Assembly (NCBI GenBank): GCA_030549205.1
Contig: JAUKTV010000006.1
Location: 1,940,501 to 2,004,500, forward strand
From: Apiosordaria backusii
Taxonomy: Eukaryota; Ascomycota; Sordariomycetes; Sordariales; Lasiosphaeriaceae
Reading direction: 5' to 3'
DNA: 64,000 nt
Shown here: one piece after another, positions 10,994 through 21,609 of the stretch
How positions within the stretch are numbered: the stretch's first letter is position 1
How the letters are laid out: the number at the start of each line of letters is the position of its first letter
Notes under the pieces: generated by a model
The model's input: the letters and a program-made list of their open reading frames with translations, nothing else
What the model was told of the DNA's origin: nothing
Databases searched by the model: none
Translations under genes and position numbers: made by a program

Positions 10994-11960
10994 GATGGCA
11001 ATCTTGATGGCAAAACCAAGACAGTGACGGCAACCAGAGGCAATGGGCTGAAACAGCTGCGGCGCTGGGTCGCAAATGACGCTAAGCGAGCAGGGATACG
11101 CGATAATGACGCGAGCGCAGTGACCCAGCAAAACGGGGTCTCAACTCCTAAGAAAACGAGCAGCTCCCGCTGTGTTCAAACGTGTTCCAACACGCCGTGT
11201 CCCGAGAAGAGAGAGGTAAGCCAGGTAAGTTGGTGTTTGCCTTGTCCAAATCTCCAGATCCCGTGATGTGGTGGTTTGTGCGTGTCACTACTGAGGTTCA
11301 GCTGAAAGAGTTTTTGGGAAACAAGTCAACCTGGGATCAAATCAAAACTGGCAAAATCTGGGACTCGGGGTTGGGCACTCTTTATTGTCCGCGCCCCACG
11401 CTTACACAACTGGCCTCAAACCATCTTGACATACCACCAAATTTGCCTTGCTCTCTTCGTTTGGTCGGCCGGGCAAGCAGTGACACTCGTAGGCAGAACT
11501 CGAGACTGTCGCGTTGGGCTACCTGGTACGTACCTTACGGTATAGATGGTGCCTAATCATCTCTCTCGAAGATCCGGCGCCACATAGTGAACTCTGACAC
11601 AGCCACATCTTCATGAGTGGCTAAGCTCAGGAACACACTGCTGTGTCGGAGTGTCCATGCACGTGATATCCCAGACTGATCTTGATGCCAAGGCTGCACG
11701 AGCCATCCCACCTGCATCTCCCTCCCCACATTCAATGCTGGGCATGCCAAGCCGAGATCCGCAAAAAAGTTTTGGTTGCGGTTCCCAATTTTTTTGCTTG
11801 CAGCTTCGATCGCAACAAACCACCAGAGCAAATAATCCAACCCTCGCGGCCAAACATTTAGGCCATCTCATTGAACCGAAAGTGCCCTCTCGGCATACGA
11901 GGCTATATCGAACTCCCAATTGGCCCTCTCCCAGCGACGAAACCAATCTGAATCGCAACC

Positions 11961-13118
11961 ATGTCAGCCAAAAGAAAAGTCGCGACCATCGCGACTCCAG
12001 TCGTCAAGCCCAGCGCAAAGACACGTTCCAAGACAAAAATCGACGAGACAAAGGCTGCCGTGTCCACGGGCCTTTCCAAACAGCCTACCGATCCCATTGA
12101 GCTCTCGAGCGACGACGAGGAGGAGAAGGGCCAGCAGCAAAACGATCAAGCGTCAGAGGAACCAACACAAGGAGATGTGGACATGGATATGGGCGGCGAC
12201 GTGGAAGATGCTGAGGCGGCTGCTCCGTCTGCGTTTGGCGATCTCGTGCGCGGTAACTCGACGGTTGATGTGGTAGCCTCCCTCGCCACCGAGACTACTG
12301 GCGCCCCCTCTTCCCGCTCCGAATTGCAACAGAGGCACACGGGCGTGATCAACGCCGCCTCGCTCGGCACAGTCATTAACCAAGCCCTCCGAACCAACGA
12401 TGCTCATCTTCTCGAGTCTTGCCTCCAGACCCACGACCTCAAAATTGTAGAAAACACAATCAACCGCATGGACTCAGCCCTCGCCCTCGAGCTCCTGTCC
12501 AAGCTCGCCTCTCGCATGCACCGTCGCCCCGGTCGTGCCATGAACCTGATGAACTGGATGAAGCTCACCATGATTGCCCACGGTGGCGCTCTTGTCACAC
12601 AACCAGACCTGACTGCCCGGTTAGCCGAGCTCAGCCGTGTTTTGGAGGAGCGCGCGAGGGGCTTGCCAGCTCTGTTGGCGCTTCGGGGTAAGCTGGAGAT
12701 GCTGGATGCTCAGCTCAAGTTTAGGAAATCTGCCAAGCTGGCCGGCGCCAACCGTAATCGTCTTGAAGGAAAGGATGAACTGAGCGAGTCAGAGGATGAG
12801 GGCCAGGACGAGCCGCAAGTAGTCTATGTGGAGGGCCAGGAAAGCAGCAAAGCGCTCACAAACGGCATCTCGAGATCAGCGCCTGCCGACGACGAGGACG
12901 ACTTCCCCGTCAACCACAGCGCTCTGCCAGATTCGGACGAGGAAGATGAGGAGGAGGACGACGATGACGAGGAAGAGGAGGACTTGGCGGCTATCGAGTC
13001 TCTTGATGAAGATGAGGTTGACCACGATGATGTTGATGAGGACGAGGAGGATGACAGTGAGGGCGAGGATGCTGGGCCGCCAGCCAAAGTCCAGAGAACC
13101 TTGAGGAGCAGAAAATAG
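11961..13118 (+). CDS. Utp12-domain protein, ribosome biogenesis (Utp5/WDR43-like C-terminal module)
   Basis: This single-exon gene encodes 385 residues. A basic N-terminus (SAKRKVATIATP) is followed by an acidic stretch. A helical Utp12-type domain spans roughly residues 120-260, including HTGVINAASLGTVINQALRT, LESCLQTHD, ENTINRMDSALALELLSKLA and LNWMK-like positions. A long Asp/Glu-rich tail ends in a basic LRSRK. The domain is the C-terminal module of small-subunit processome proteins such as Utp5 and Utp12, which bind the 5' external transcribed spacer of pre-rRNA in the nucleolus. The WD40 propellers that precede it in yeast Utp5 or human WDR43 are absent, and no upstream exon encoding them is visible. 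The ATG at 11961 is the first in frame. Domain assignment is fairly firm; the exact orthologue is not. Confidence 0.82.
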   Translation: MSAKRKVATIATPVVKPSAKTRSKTKIDETKAAVSTGLSKQPTDPIELSSDDEEEKGQQQNDQASEEPTQGDVDMDMGGDVEDAEAAAPSAFGDLVRGNSTVDVVASLATETTGAPSSRSELQQRHTGVINAASLGTVINQALRTNDAHLLESCLQTHDLKIVENTINRMDSALALELLSKLASRMHRRPGRAMNLMNWMKLTMIAHGGALVTQPDLTARLAELSRVLEERARGLPALLALRGKLEMLDAQLKFRKSAKLAGANRNRLEGKDELSESEDEGQDEPQVVYVEGQESSKALTNGISRSAPADDEDDFPVNHSALPDSDEEDEEEDDDDEEEEDLAAIESLDEDEVDHDDVDEDEEDDSEGEDAGPPAKVQRTLRSRK

Positions 13119-13669
13119 AGGGGTCAAGTTAGAGTGGCAGCATATCATCAAGGCGTTACTTTGCATGTTAATACAGATCAGATACCTACAGTCATGTCTG
13201 GGCACTGCATTGATGATTGTACTGCATTCTTTAGGCACAGCGATCTACCAGGAGGTGTCGCGGCCAGTTCAGGAACTGTGCTCGGAGCATATTTCACTCG
13301 AGTGTCACAAATTGCATGAAATGGTGGTTATGAAGGTGGTTAGGACCTCTGCCATCGACAGCAAATGCTGTCTATGGTGTCCATGCCACTGAAACAGTGT
13401 ACTGTGAATGGAGAAAGCCCTCCTCTCTCTAGACACCTTGGAATAATTCGGTTCCTAGCCACAATCGAAGGAGCATTGGTCAACACAGGAACCGTTGCCC
13501 GATGTCAACCCTCCCAGTCATTTGAAACAAGATATGTATTGCTTACAATTCCTTGAATTATCATTATCATGACCACCACTCCCGTGTTCATTATCATTTA
13601 GCCATGCGTTGCCTATTTTCCCAGCCTGTATACATCCTTTCCTTTTCCAAATACTATTACCCCCCAAAT
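13119..13669. other. Convergent 3' spacer
   Basis: This 0.55 kb spacer holds the 3' ends of two convergent genes and presumably their untranslated regions. It contains no supported gene or repeat. Confidence 0.5.
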
Positions 13670-14583
13670 TTACCTCCTGCTCCTCCCAGGTGTACTCGTC
13701 CCCCCATTGCCTCCGCCACTGCTAACCTCCCAATAACTTCCCAATCCCTGTCCCATTTCCCCTTCTTCTAGGCCTCCGGCCCCCTCCATGGTAGAATACA
13801 CTGACCCGCGAGAGGAAGCGGAAGAAGCAAAGGGGTACACGTACACCCTCTTCCAGTCCCAGTCCAAGCTCTCCACCACGCTCTTGGCCTCCCGTCGGCT
13901 CTCACGTCTGTCCTGTTGGTAGCCAAACCCCATCGACTCCATCTCTAGCCGTTCCCGCACGATGTCCAGGGCACTGGGGCTGAGGGGCATCCCACGTTGT
14001 TCTTGGCCGCCTCTTTTGGAGATGTTGGAGAAGGGGAGGGAGAGCGGGGTTCGGGCTCGTTTGGGGGTTTGGAGCGTGGCTTCGCTTGTCGGGCTGCTGA
14101 TGAGGTGTTGGTTGCTGGGACGGGCGGAGAGACCGGGGTGGGAATCTCCCCTAGAAGTTGATCGTGTGCTTCTTTTCCGGAATCGGAAAAAGTACACCGC
14201 CAGACTGAGGAGGAGGAAGAAGACGATGGTGGAGCCGGTTATGACGCCTGCCTGGGCTCCGGCGCTGAGGGTTGGGTTGCTGCTTGGTTATGATTCGGAT
14301 GAACTTGCTGCTACTTCTGGGGCTGAGATTAATGATGGGTTTGTGACTGAGGTCGTTGCATATTTGGATGTAGATCTCGTCGTGAACTGTGTTCGTGGTT
14401 GTCAGTTGAAAGGGCAACACCAGAAGGGGACCCACTTACCCCTAAAGGCTTGGCGGCTGCCCCAGAGGTCGTCAACGGGGGATCATAACGAACATATTGA
14501 TCTGAAGGAGTTTCTTGTGCAAGCCCTGAGTGTAGGTGACTGAGCAACAAAAGGGCCAAAGTTGCGTCCTGTTTAAAAATCAT
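13670..14583 (-). CDS. Single-pass secretory-pathway membrane protein with in-frame stop
   Basis: Exon 1 (14440-14583) encodes a signal peptide (MIFKQDATLALLLLSHLHSG, cleavage near LAQ). A GTAAGT donor and CACAG acceptor join exon 2 (13670-14386) in phase. The frame then gives a Ser/Thr-rich ectodomain, a transmembrane helix (GVITGSTIVFFLLLSLAVYF) and an RFRKR stop-transfer signal, followed by a Ser/Arg-rich cytosolic tail. This layout resembles fungal Wsc/Mid2-like surface sensors but lacks a recognisable WSC or cysteine domain. A TAA codon at 14288-14290 interrupts the frame just before the membrane helix. It could be a nonsense mutation (CAA to TAA would be RIP-like), a base error, or removed by a longer intron ending in CCCAG at 14255-14259, which would also keep the frame but delete the ectodomain. 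The function is unknown. Confidence 0.6.
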
Positions 14584-15253
14584 GGCTTTTCCTGAGAGCA
14601 GAGATCGTGGAGAACTCGTCGTTGGCATGATTCGAACTGCAACATCACAAGAAACCTTTGAGAAAATGGAATCTTTAGCAAAGAGAAGGTTCAAGTCGAG
14701 GAGATTCGAAAAGGACGAAGAAGATATTCTTCAATGGCCTGCCACCGCCACCTCCACCTCCTGAAATGGACATTGGAAGACGTGATAATCCTGCAATTAC
14801 CGGGGGACATTTTCTGGGCGCGCATTGCCATTGAATGGTTCATTTTGCAGTTTTTACAGCATGTCTGCGCGCCCCGCGGCAATTGCCTGCCCGTGGGTGG
14901 CCCCCGAGAGAAGAAATGTCAAAATGGTGGCGCAATCCGACACACCAATCACCAGAAGCCATCCAAGCTTGAGAAGACCTTCCAGCCAAGCTGAGACACT
15001 ACAGCACAGCCAGCGCCAAAGCCTGCAACTCGGGAATTACACAGTCTTAGAATTCTCGGTGCAACAACTCTCGCCCGTCGAATGCTCTCAACGCCGCTTC
15101 TAAGCCCAATTCACACTGTCCTAGGTACACCGTCCATCTTTTTGGTCGAACCAATGATACTGCCATCACGACACTGTCACGGCAGTTGGATGAGACATAC
15201 ATTCGTGTACACCGAAACGTTGATTCATGGCTGTCCGACCTTATAGCGTGCCA
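14584..15253. other. Intergenic region upstream of membrane protein gene
   Basis: This 0.67 kb stretch serves as the promoter side of the membrane protein gene and the 3' flank of the next minus-strand gene. I see no supported gene. Confidence 0.5.
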
Positions 15254-15922
15254 CTAACATCTTGACCAGAGCACATCAAACTCCACCATCAATCCCTCCA
15301 CAAATGACTGTTTGTGAGTGTTGACACTCCCTGCCTTCACAAGTTCATCTTCCACCGCCAGCTTCGCCCAAACGCCAACCTCAATCACAGGCTGGGAATA
15401 CGCACTCGGGCAGCTCGTTACGCCCAACTCCGTATTACCCGTGCCCAGCGGCTTCAAATGCATGGACAATGCAAAGGTGCCGTTGTACCCGCTTCCCCTT
15501 TGCCCATACGCCTGCTCAATCACTCTTCCATCAGTCCGTGTCTTCTTCCCTTGCTCATCAAGATACACGACCTCGATTCCAACCTCTTCCAGTACTGTGC
15601 CCTTTTCAAGACTCAAACGTCCATACACAAAGGTATGAAACACCGAGAATGCGAACCCGTGGGTCATGTACTCAAACGGAAGTCGTGCTCGACAGGACGT
15701 ATATCCAGTTGAGGAGTTGTGGCCATCAAGGTAAGCGCGTGAGTTGGGAAAGGAGAGTGCTTGACCTGAAAGAGCCGTGTTGCAGGTTGCGGGTGGGGAG
15801 GATGTGGTAGACGATAAGTCTAGCCAGTCGAGGATGTTGGGAGAGGGTTGAGCGAGGGTGGAACGCCAGGCGAGACACGTCAGAATTGTGACAGCCGCGA
15901 AGAACCGACTGTTGGATCTCAT
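15254..15922 (-). CDS. Secreted protein of unknown function
   Basis: The open frame extends upstream to 16042. I place the start at the ATG at 15922 because it gives a clean signal peptide, MRSNSRFFAAVTILTCLAW followed by RSTLAQ; the 40 upstream residues are polar and low in complexity. The 222-residue product has mature cysteines near TCNTAL, YTSCRARL and VTSCPSAY and at the C-terminus (LWSRC), suggesting two disulfides. N-glycosylation sites are NSST and NGTF. The body is rich in beta-type segments such as GFAFSVFHTFVYGRLSLEKGT and the QPVIEVGVWAKLAVEDE region. I recognise no family. It is probably an extracellular beta-sandwich-like protein with no visible catalytic motif. Confidence 0.7.
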   Translation of the reverse strand: MRSNSRFFAAVTILTCLAWRSTLAQPSPNILDWLDLSSTTSSPPATCNTALSGQALSFPNSRAYLDGHNSSTGYTSCRARLPFEYMTHGFAFSVFHTFVYGRLSLEKGTVLEEVGIEVVYLDEQGKKTRTDGRVIEQAYGQRGSGYNGTFALSMHLKPLGTGNTELGVTSCPSAYSQPVIEVGVWAKLAVEDELVKAGSVNTHKQSFVEGLMVEFDVLWSRC

Positions 15923-16200
15923 TGTGAAGCCTTGTGGAAGTTTTTCCGTGCTTGCGCAAGAATTTTCTTGATGCGTACTTGTCTTGGAGGATGGTGTGTT
16001 GTTCTGTGAATTTGTGATATTTTGAGAGGTAACTTCATGCATCGGAGGAACCTTTTTGGTGATTACAGGTCTGAACAGGCTAAATTCAGCTTGTTTAAAC
16101 GGACCATGTTTGCGGCCTCATCAATCACTTGAATCTACTATGTGCCAGTAAAAGAGCTTCTCCGCCAAGAACATGAATTCAACAGACGGGAACTTAGTGC

Positions 16201-17713
16201 CTAGAGATGATACTTGAAGTCTAGCTCCCAGTCACCTGTTTTCACTCTTCTCTTATCCCGCACTTCTCCATTGGCAATCTTCTCCTTGAGCAAGTTACAC
16301 CGCCTGATGTACAGCCACTTGATCAAGATCAGAAGCTGAGCCAGCCCCAGAGCGCTGACCGAAAAGACATTTCCCAAGAGATATGGAGAGGTACGGTAGA
16401 TTTGGCCTGCCACAATACCAGCTGTGTTGCCCAGGGTCTGTTGGAATCCAATTGCAGCTGCCCGGCGGTAATGGGGCGCGACGTTGACATTGAGCCATGT
16501 CAGGTTGAGCCCTGGGCCGCTGTACACAGCGATGGCACACAGAAACGTGCCAAAGAATTTGATTGCGTTGCTTGTGGGACAGATGATGAGAATGTAGCCG
16601 ACAATGCCAAAGATATTGGCAAAGACAATGAATGGGCCACGGATGCAGAGGTGATCAGAAATGAAGGCCAGAGTCAAGAACCATGCCCCTCCGAGAATAT
16701 AAACGGGAATGGTAAGGTACTGTGCTTCGATGCTGCTGTGGCCCATGCTGGTGATGATGGAAGGGAGAAAGGTGCTGAACCCGTACAGGAGAATGTCCTG
16801 GCAGAATTGAATGGCTCCACTGTCGCCAAGCCAGAGCCGTGTTAATGACATAAATAGGGGTAAAAAAAGGGCTGAAAGGGGGGCTTTACCTGATCCATAA
16901 TTTGAAATCCTTCAGCTCTATTCTGATTTCCTCCCAGCTAAACTCTTCACTGCCCATGTACTGTGCCCTCTGCTTTGCCCTGGTCTGCATCATTTCTTTT
17001 TCTCTTTCGTTCAAGAAGTAAGCGTTGGTGGGATCGTTCGGCAGTCCAAACCAAATCAAGAACCCTATCAGGATGCTGAAAATTCCTTCAACGATGTAAA
17101 CCCACCTCCAACCAGCATACCCCCCTATACCATCCATCTTGAGGAGCACATAGGCCAGCAAGCCCCCAAAAGCACCCGACAAAGCCGCACAAACGAACAA
17201 GTACGAGACCCTTCGAGCTTGTTCCTCTCTCTTGTAGACCATGGTCAAGTACAAGTTCAGTCCGGGAAAGAGACCACCTTCGCATGCTCCTAGTATCAAC
17301 CGCGAAGCATACAAGCCCCCGATGTTTGTGATGAAACCGGAGAAGATTGTTGTTAGGCTCCACACCACGCACAGCCCCGTCAACACAACTCTCGGGGTCA
17401 ATTTCTTGAGAAGAATAGCCCATGGAGACTCAAACGCGACATACGTTGCATAAAAGATGGACACCGCAGTCGAAAACTCGGCCTCAGATGCTCCGATGTC
17501 CTCTGGCATCCCCGCGACTTTAACATTGCCGATATTGGTGCGGTCAAGGAAGCAGGAAAGGTAGACCAGCATAATGATTGGAACGAAGACGGCATCAAGT
17601 TTCAAGAGGAGGCGCCCCTCCTCGCGGGGATCGAGAGCGGGAATCGGCTCAGCCACATTATTGCTGGTTTCAGACGGGATTGAGGATGCCGACTTTTCTC
17701 TGCCGGAGTCCAT
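16201..17713 (-). CDS. Dal5-like MFS permease (anion:cation symporter family)
   Basis: Two exons (16890-17713 and 16201-16819) joined by a 70-bp intron (GTAAAG donor, CATTAAC branch site, GACAG acceptor) give 480 residues. It belongs to the allantoate/nicotinate/tartrate-type ACS family of plasma-membrane permeases. Support comes from the N-terminal LDAVFVPIIMLVYLSCFLDRTNIGNVKVAG, seen here in parts, from SRLILGACEGGLFPG in helix 4, AGWRWVYIVEG before helix 6, and the conserved C-terminal tail DWELDFKYHL. Ten to twelve hydrophobic helices are visible. The substrate is likely a small organic acid or vitamin and cannot be fixed from sequence. The start MDSGREKSAS is the first ATG and yields the expected short hydrophilic N-terminus. 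Confidence 0.92.
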
Positions 17714-18587
17714 GACTTCTCGTGTCGTACGTCAACCTAATAGTTGAAGAAATGACTCTTTGGTGTGATTTGAACAAGTGAATATGGTTTTAAAATTTAG
17801 AGACAGTAGCAGATGATGCCGTGTAGCAGTGCATAGCTGGAGAAAAGGTTCAACGGTGTGGCGAGCTGCATGTGATGATATCATTCATAGTTGGTGCCGA
17901 TCTTATCCCTCGGCGTATTATAGTACAAGAGAGGCTCTGCAATTCCCAGGCACGTCGCAGACAAAAGAAATAGAGACTCCGACTTAAAACAAAAGCCGTC
18001 AAAGATAGTAATAAGGCGTTAAAAGATAGTTGATACGTGTAAAACATACTTTAATAGGTATTCGGATGAGATTGGAATGTCTATTAACTATCTTTTAAGA
18101 CCTTTGTTTTATGCAGCAGTCCCTATTTTTTGTCCACAACGTACCAGGGACACGCACAGGAAGCGGTGAGATAAGATAAGGTAGTTATGTAGCACCACTG
18201 CAGCCTTGGAAGCCGAGCTACATATAGGTAGTTTCTCCAACAGCGCGATTGAAGCCGAACATGGCAAAATCACTAAGTAATTTGGACCGCATTGTACAGC
18301 TCTGATCGAGGCACTTGTGACCCTAAACCCATGGTGACTTCCTTGTGCAACTTGTGCCTTCTTTCATAATTACCAGGTAATAAACCCCAGCAATGTCAGA
18401 GTTGAGTCTGAGCTCGGTGATCACAGCAACGTAAAATCTCCACCATTCCTTGCTTTCATGTTAGGTCAAGTACCAATAACTGAATCCGCTATTCCACATC
18501 TTCGACTCTCCAAACAACAGCCTTCAATGCTCGCTCTGAATCAGAATCAGCATAAATCCTCTTCCATAGCTATCAATCAAACTCACT
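17714..18587. other. Intergenic region containing element copy 2
   Basis: This spacer is the promoter side of the Dal5-like permease gene. It contains the decayed miniature element at 17951-18143. Nothing else is supported. Confidence 0.55.
17951..18143. mobile_element. Miniature inverted-repeat element, copy 2 (193 bp, decayed)
   Basis: The left terminus reads CACGTCGCAGACAAAA then GAAATAGAGACT. The reverse-complemented right terminus reads TACGTTGTGGACAAAA then AATAGGGACT. Apart from one 2-base gap, all mismatches between the two ends are transitions, as repeat-induced point mutation would produce. CCAGG flanks both sides (17946-17950 and 18144-18148). The interior shares the AAGATAG 21-bp-period motif with the copy at 10753-10993, and an inverted unit occurs near 18092-18105. 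It is non-coding and non-autonomous. Confidence 0.75.
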
Positions 18588-18776
18588 TTAAGCTGTACTG
18601 CAAGTACAGCCCTGCCTCGTAGCAGGGTCAAAGCTCGGGTATGGGACACAGAGCCAACCTCGAGCACACACTTTGTGACTTGCACCGCAATCGTTGGCAG
18701 TACATGGTCCCGTGTATTGCGCAACGGAGGAAGCGGCAAAGAGGCAGTAAACCAGGGTGGATACGAAGAACTTCAT
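18588..18776 (-). CDS. Small cysteine-rich secreted peptide (62 aa)
   Basis: The product has a signal peptide (MKFFVSTLVYCLFAASSVAQ) and a mature part of about 42 residues with six cysteines spaced C-x4-C-x6-C-x5-C-x13-C-x-C. The start at 18776 is chosen because the upstream in-frame extension spoils the signal peptide. A TATAAAG box lies about 90 bp upstream. Six cysteines in so short a secreted peptide suggest three disulfides. Such peptides in filamentous fungi may be effector-like, antimicrobial or surface-active, and I recognise no named family. No function is claimed. The composition differs from the surrounding non-coding frames, which supports it being a real gene. Confidence 0.65.
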   Translation of the reverse strand: MKFFVSTLVYCLFAASSVAQYTGPCTANDCGASHKVCARGWLCVPYPSFDPATRQGCTCSTA

Positions 18777-18862
18777 CGTGAGTGCAGTCGGTATTTGTGA
18801 GAGCTGGGTATTAACAGTACAGGTAACAAATAACTCGAGACAGAGGTAGCGGGTGCCCACCT

Positions 18863-18869
18863 CTTTATA
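18863..18869 (-). promoter_or_regulatory. TATA box of the small secreted peptide gene
   Basis: TATAAAG on the minus strand lies about 90 bp upstream of the ATG at 18776, a normal fungal spacing. Confidence 0.5.
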
Positions 18870-19035
18870 GATGATAGGGAACCAACAGATCCGACTCTTC
18901 CGTGCCTGTGTCCCGTCGGTCAATTTGAAATGTGTGCACCACCCACGCAGCCCCTTGCCGCTTTAATCAGGATCAACACTTGGCTCGTGGTTAGCTTGTG
19001 TAGCCGAATTGGTTGTGTGCAGCCGGCAGCATGGA

Positions 19036-19054
19036 GGGGGGGGGGGGGGGGGGG
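19036..19054. repeat. Run of 19 G
   Basis: An uninterrupted G19 homopolymer in intergenic DNA. It can form a quadruplex, and its length in the assembly is unreliable. Confidence 0.9.
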
Positions 19055-20231
19055 CAGACAAACTCAGATCTCTGACCTTGTCTCTGAGCTGAAAACCATC
19101 ACCATTCCATGTGGTTTGATCACCATCTTCACTGGCCCTCAGGAGCGACTGGCCCGCTACCCAATATCACCTTCCCCAAGTCCCCGAAGAACGTCACCCC
19201 CTCCCGGTCCATCCCCCCCGCCCCCCCAGAGTAATGAGAGCAAGCATTTGGATGCATAGCTCAGTAAAAATAAAAAGTGTCCGCGCTTTAATCTAACGGA
19301 AAGAAGCCGCCAGTTCGAATGTGAACCGGGGGAAGGCCTGTCGGACACCAGAACAAAAACAAACAGATAAAAACACAAACAACAACAACGATATAAAAAG
19401 AAAATCCACATTTTCCTTAATGACAAACAACTTGGAGATTCTGGGGATCATTCTTTTTGCCCGCTTCGGGATGTGCACTTACCGTATGATGATGAATGTT
19501 AGAATAGGACACGAAAGAAAGAGAGGTGACTGATCTACCTGGGTATACATGCTGCAGCTCTACAAGCCCCAAACCTTCTTCTTCTATCTTAACTTTCGCA
19601 AACCACTTGAATGGTAAACAACTTGAATGGTACCAAGTTGGAAACCCAGCACAAGAACTCTTCTCAGACCACACGCCAGAAAAGCTATCGTCCTTAAAGC
19701 GGCAGCGGATGTACAAGACCCATGATCAGCGTCTCGTGGCCCCGTTCAGATCCTCCCTGCATCCCACGGCTGAAGAAGATCTCAAAAAGAGTGGGCGAAG
19801 CTTCACAACACCGGCTTTTCCCGCCTTGGCCCTTATACTCCCTACATTGCCAAGTCCGGCACTGGTTGCTTATCTCCCTTATAATTCACGCAGCAATCAA
19901 GATTCTAATCGTGCACAATCAAGCTTTTGGTTTTCCCTTACGGAATCTTATTACCTTACCTTATACATGGCATGCCAACCTAGAGGCGCACCCTCCCCAC
20001 TTTGTTTGCCTCAAATGTCTTCAAGGTCATCGCCGTCAAACAACGCTCAACAATACCACCATTTTTCAAGACAAATTAACCTTTTGAAGTTTGAACCTGC
20101 ACTTGAATCCTACATAAACTTGCATACAAAGAGTATTGATACAGAACAGCAGTGATGGTAAAGAGGAATATTATTGAGGCTGCTTTGACTCTAACCCCCG
20201 GCCAAATGAACCCCTACTATTTCCCGGGTCT

Positions 20232-21609
20232 CTATTTGCCCCCCTTCTTGTTGAGCTTGTTAATAGCCTTGGCATGACCGTACACCAGCTCCTTGGCCTC
20301 GGCGTCCTCGAGGTAGATGGTGAAACCGTCATTGTGGTTCCGCCCGTACGAGTAACCACCATACCCAAACTGCCAGTACATGGTTCCCGCCAGCTTCTCT
20401 TGCACCTCGATCTTTTGCCAGCTGCCAATAACCTCCAGACGGGTCGAGTTGTGCGTCTTGCCGAGGTACTCCAGTCTAGCCTCGGGCGTCAACCAGCCGT
20501 ACTCCTCGTGAACGACGGGCTTCTTGGCCTTGCGACCAGCAGCGGCGTGGTCCCGGATCCACTGCTCAGTCCATTCCACAGTCTTGGACCACCAGTCAGG
20601 ATACGAGTGGAACACGCCAAAGTCAATCGTGTCGATGGCGATCTCGTGGTCAAAGTCGCCACCGTTGCCGCCAGCATAGGCCCAGTCGTCGGAACCCTCG
20701 GGCAGGTTGAATTCACCCTCTCCGCCCCAGGTGACGAGATGATGGGGGTCGAGCGATTTGATATACGCGCTCATCTCCTTGACCCAGGCTCCTATGACGG
20801 CCGGGTTGCAGTTCGAGCTGCGAGGGAGGTTGCGGGTGCCATCGGCACCGCAGCGGGGCTCGTTGGCGAGCTCCCAGCCAAAGATGGTGGGCGAGTTCTT
20901 GTAGCGGAGGACCATCTCCCTGACGTAGCGCTTGTAGGCGTTCTTGATCTTGGGGACGGTGTAGAACTTTTTATCATTAGCAAACGATCAACACTGCAAA
21001 GAAGGCGGGAACATACGTCGTCGTGATACTTCCCACCGAGGTTGACAGTGTACACATCCATGCCACCGTAATCCGCCCAGTTGTTGGTCAAGGCAACCAA
21101 CAGCTTGGTTCCGACCTTGTCAGCCGCCTTGACGACCTTGTCGAAGCCAGCCAAGTTGATGGTGGAGGTTCCGTTGGGGTGGAACCACTGGAAGACCACC
21201 TCGGAAGGACCGGCACCTTCGCCACCGTATTGCGGAAGGCCACCGGGGATGTAGGTGCTGTTCTTGTCGTTGAAGCCCCAGGTGCGGAAGACGGTAAGGC
21301 CGGCCTTCTTGGCAGCAGTCAACCCCTTTTCGACATCGGCTTGGTCCTGGTTGATTGTCAGTATGATATGATCTTGCTTGGTTGGTTATCGATGAAAACA
21401 TGGTGACATACGCCATTGAAGGGGAAGTAGTAAGCATTGCTACCGGCAAAGTAAAAGTCCTTGCCGTCGAGCTTGAACTTTGCATCTTTCACGGTAACAA
21501 AACCCTTGGGGGTCTTGCCCTTGTGAGGGCCCTTTCCATCTGGGCCGCTGGGGGCGGCGGCGGCGGTAAGAGCCAACAAGCTGAGGATGAAGGACTTGGC
21601 GAGGACCAT
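20232..21609 (-). CDS. GH5_7 endo-1,4-beta-mannanase, secreted
   Basis: The enzyme hydrolyses internal beta-1,4-mannosidic bonds in mannans and galactomannans outside the cell. Three exons (21412-21609, 21017-21346, 20232-20966) give 420 residues; both introns keep codon phase. A signal peptide ([19 protein letters not shown]) precedes a GH5 barrel that begins near [19 protein letters not shown]. The acid/base glutamate is E212 in WELANEPRC. The nucleophile lies in VVHEEYGW (E330/E331, by motif the one in E-Y-G). Other conserved GH5_7 blocks are [19 protein letters not shown] and HSYPDWW. Length is typical for a single-domain fungal mannanase, and no CBM1 is attached. The next gene upstream on the same strand is a starch-active LPMO, so this is a local pair of polysaccharide-degrading genes. 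All catalytic residues appear intact. Confidence 0.95.

Larger units (their letters stand above)
9541..11960. other. Divergent promoter region with tandem repeat and mobile element
   Basis: This 2.4 kb spacer separates the divergent starts of the bromodomain and Utp12-domain genes. It holds a heptamer repeat at 10427-10461 and the miniature element at 10753-10993. A 360-codon open frame on the plus strand (9629-10711) has low-complexity, unpatterned composition and is not called as a gene. Confidence 0.55.
18777..20231. other. Intergenic region with long G-run
   Basis: This 1.45 kb spacer includes the promoter of the small secreted peptide gene, a run of 19 G at 19036-19054 and C-runs near 19215. 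A 209-codon plus-strand frame (19526-20155) has no motif and is not called. Confidence 0.5.

Noticed and set aside
14624..14642. B-box-like GTTCGAATC on the minus strand, possible tRNA
   Set aside because: The flanking bases cannot form a T-stem and no matching D-arm or anticodon arm is present upstream.
19526..20155. 209-codon open frame on the plus strand
   Set aside because: No domain, no signal peptide, and Ser/Pro/Asn-rich random composition between two well-supported minus-strand genes.
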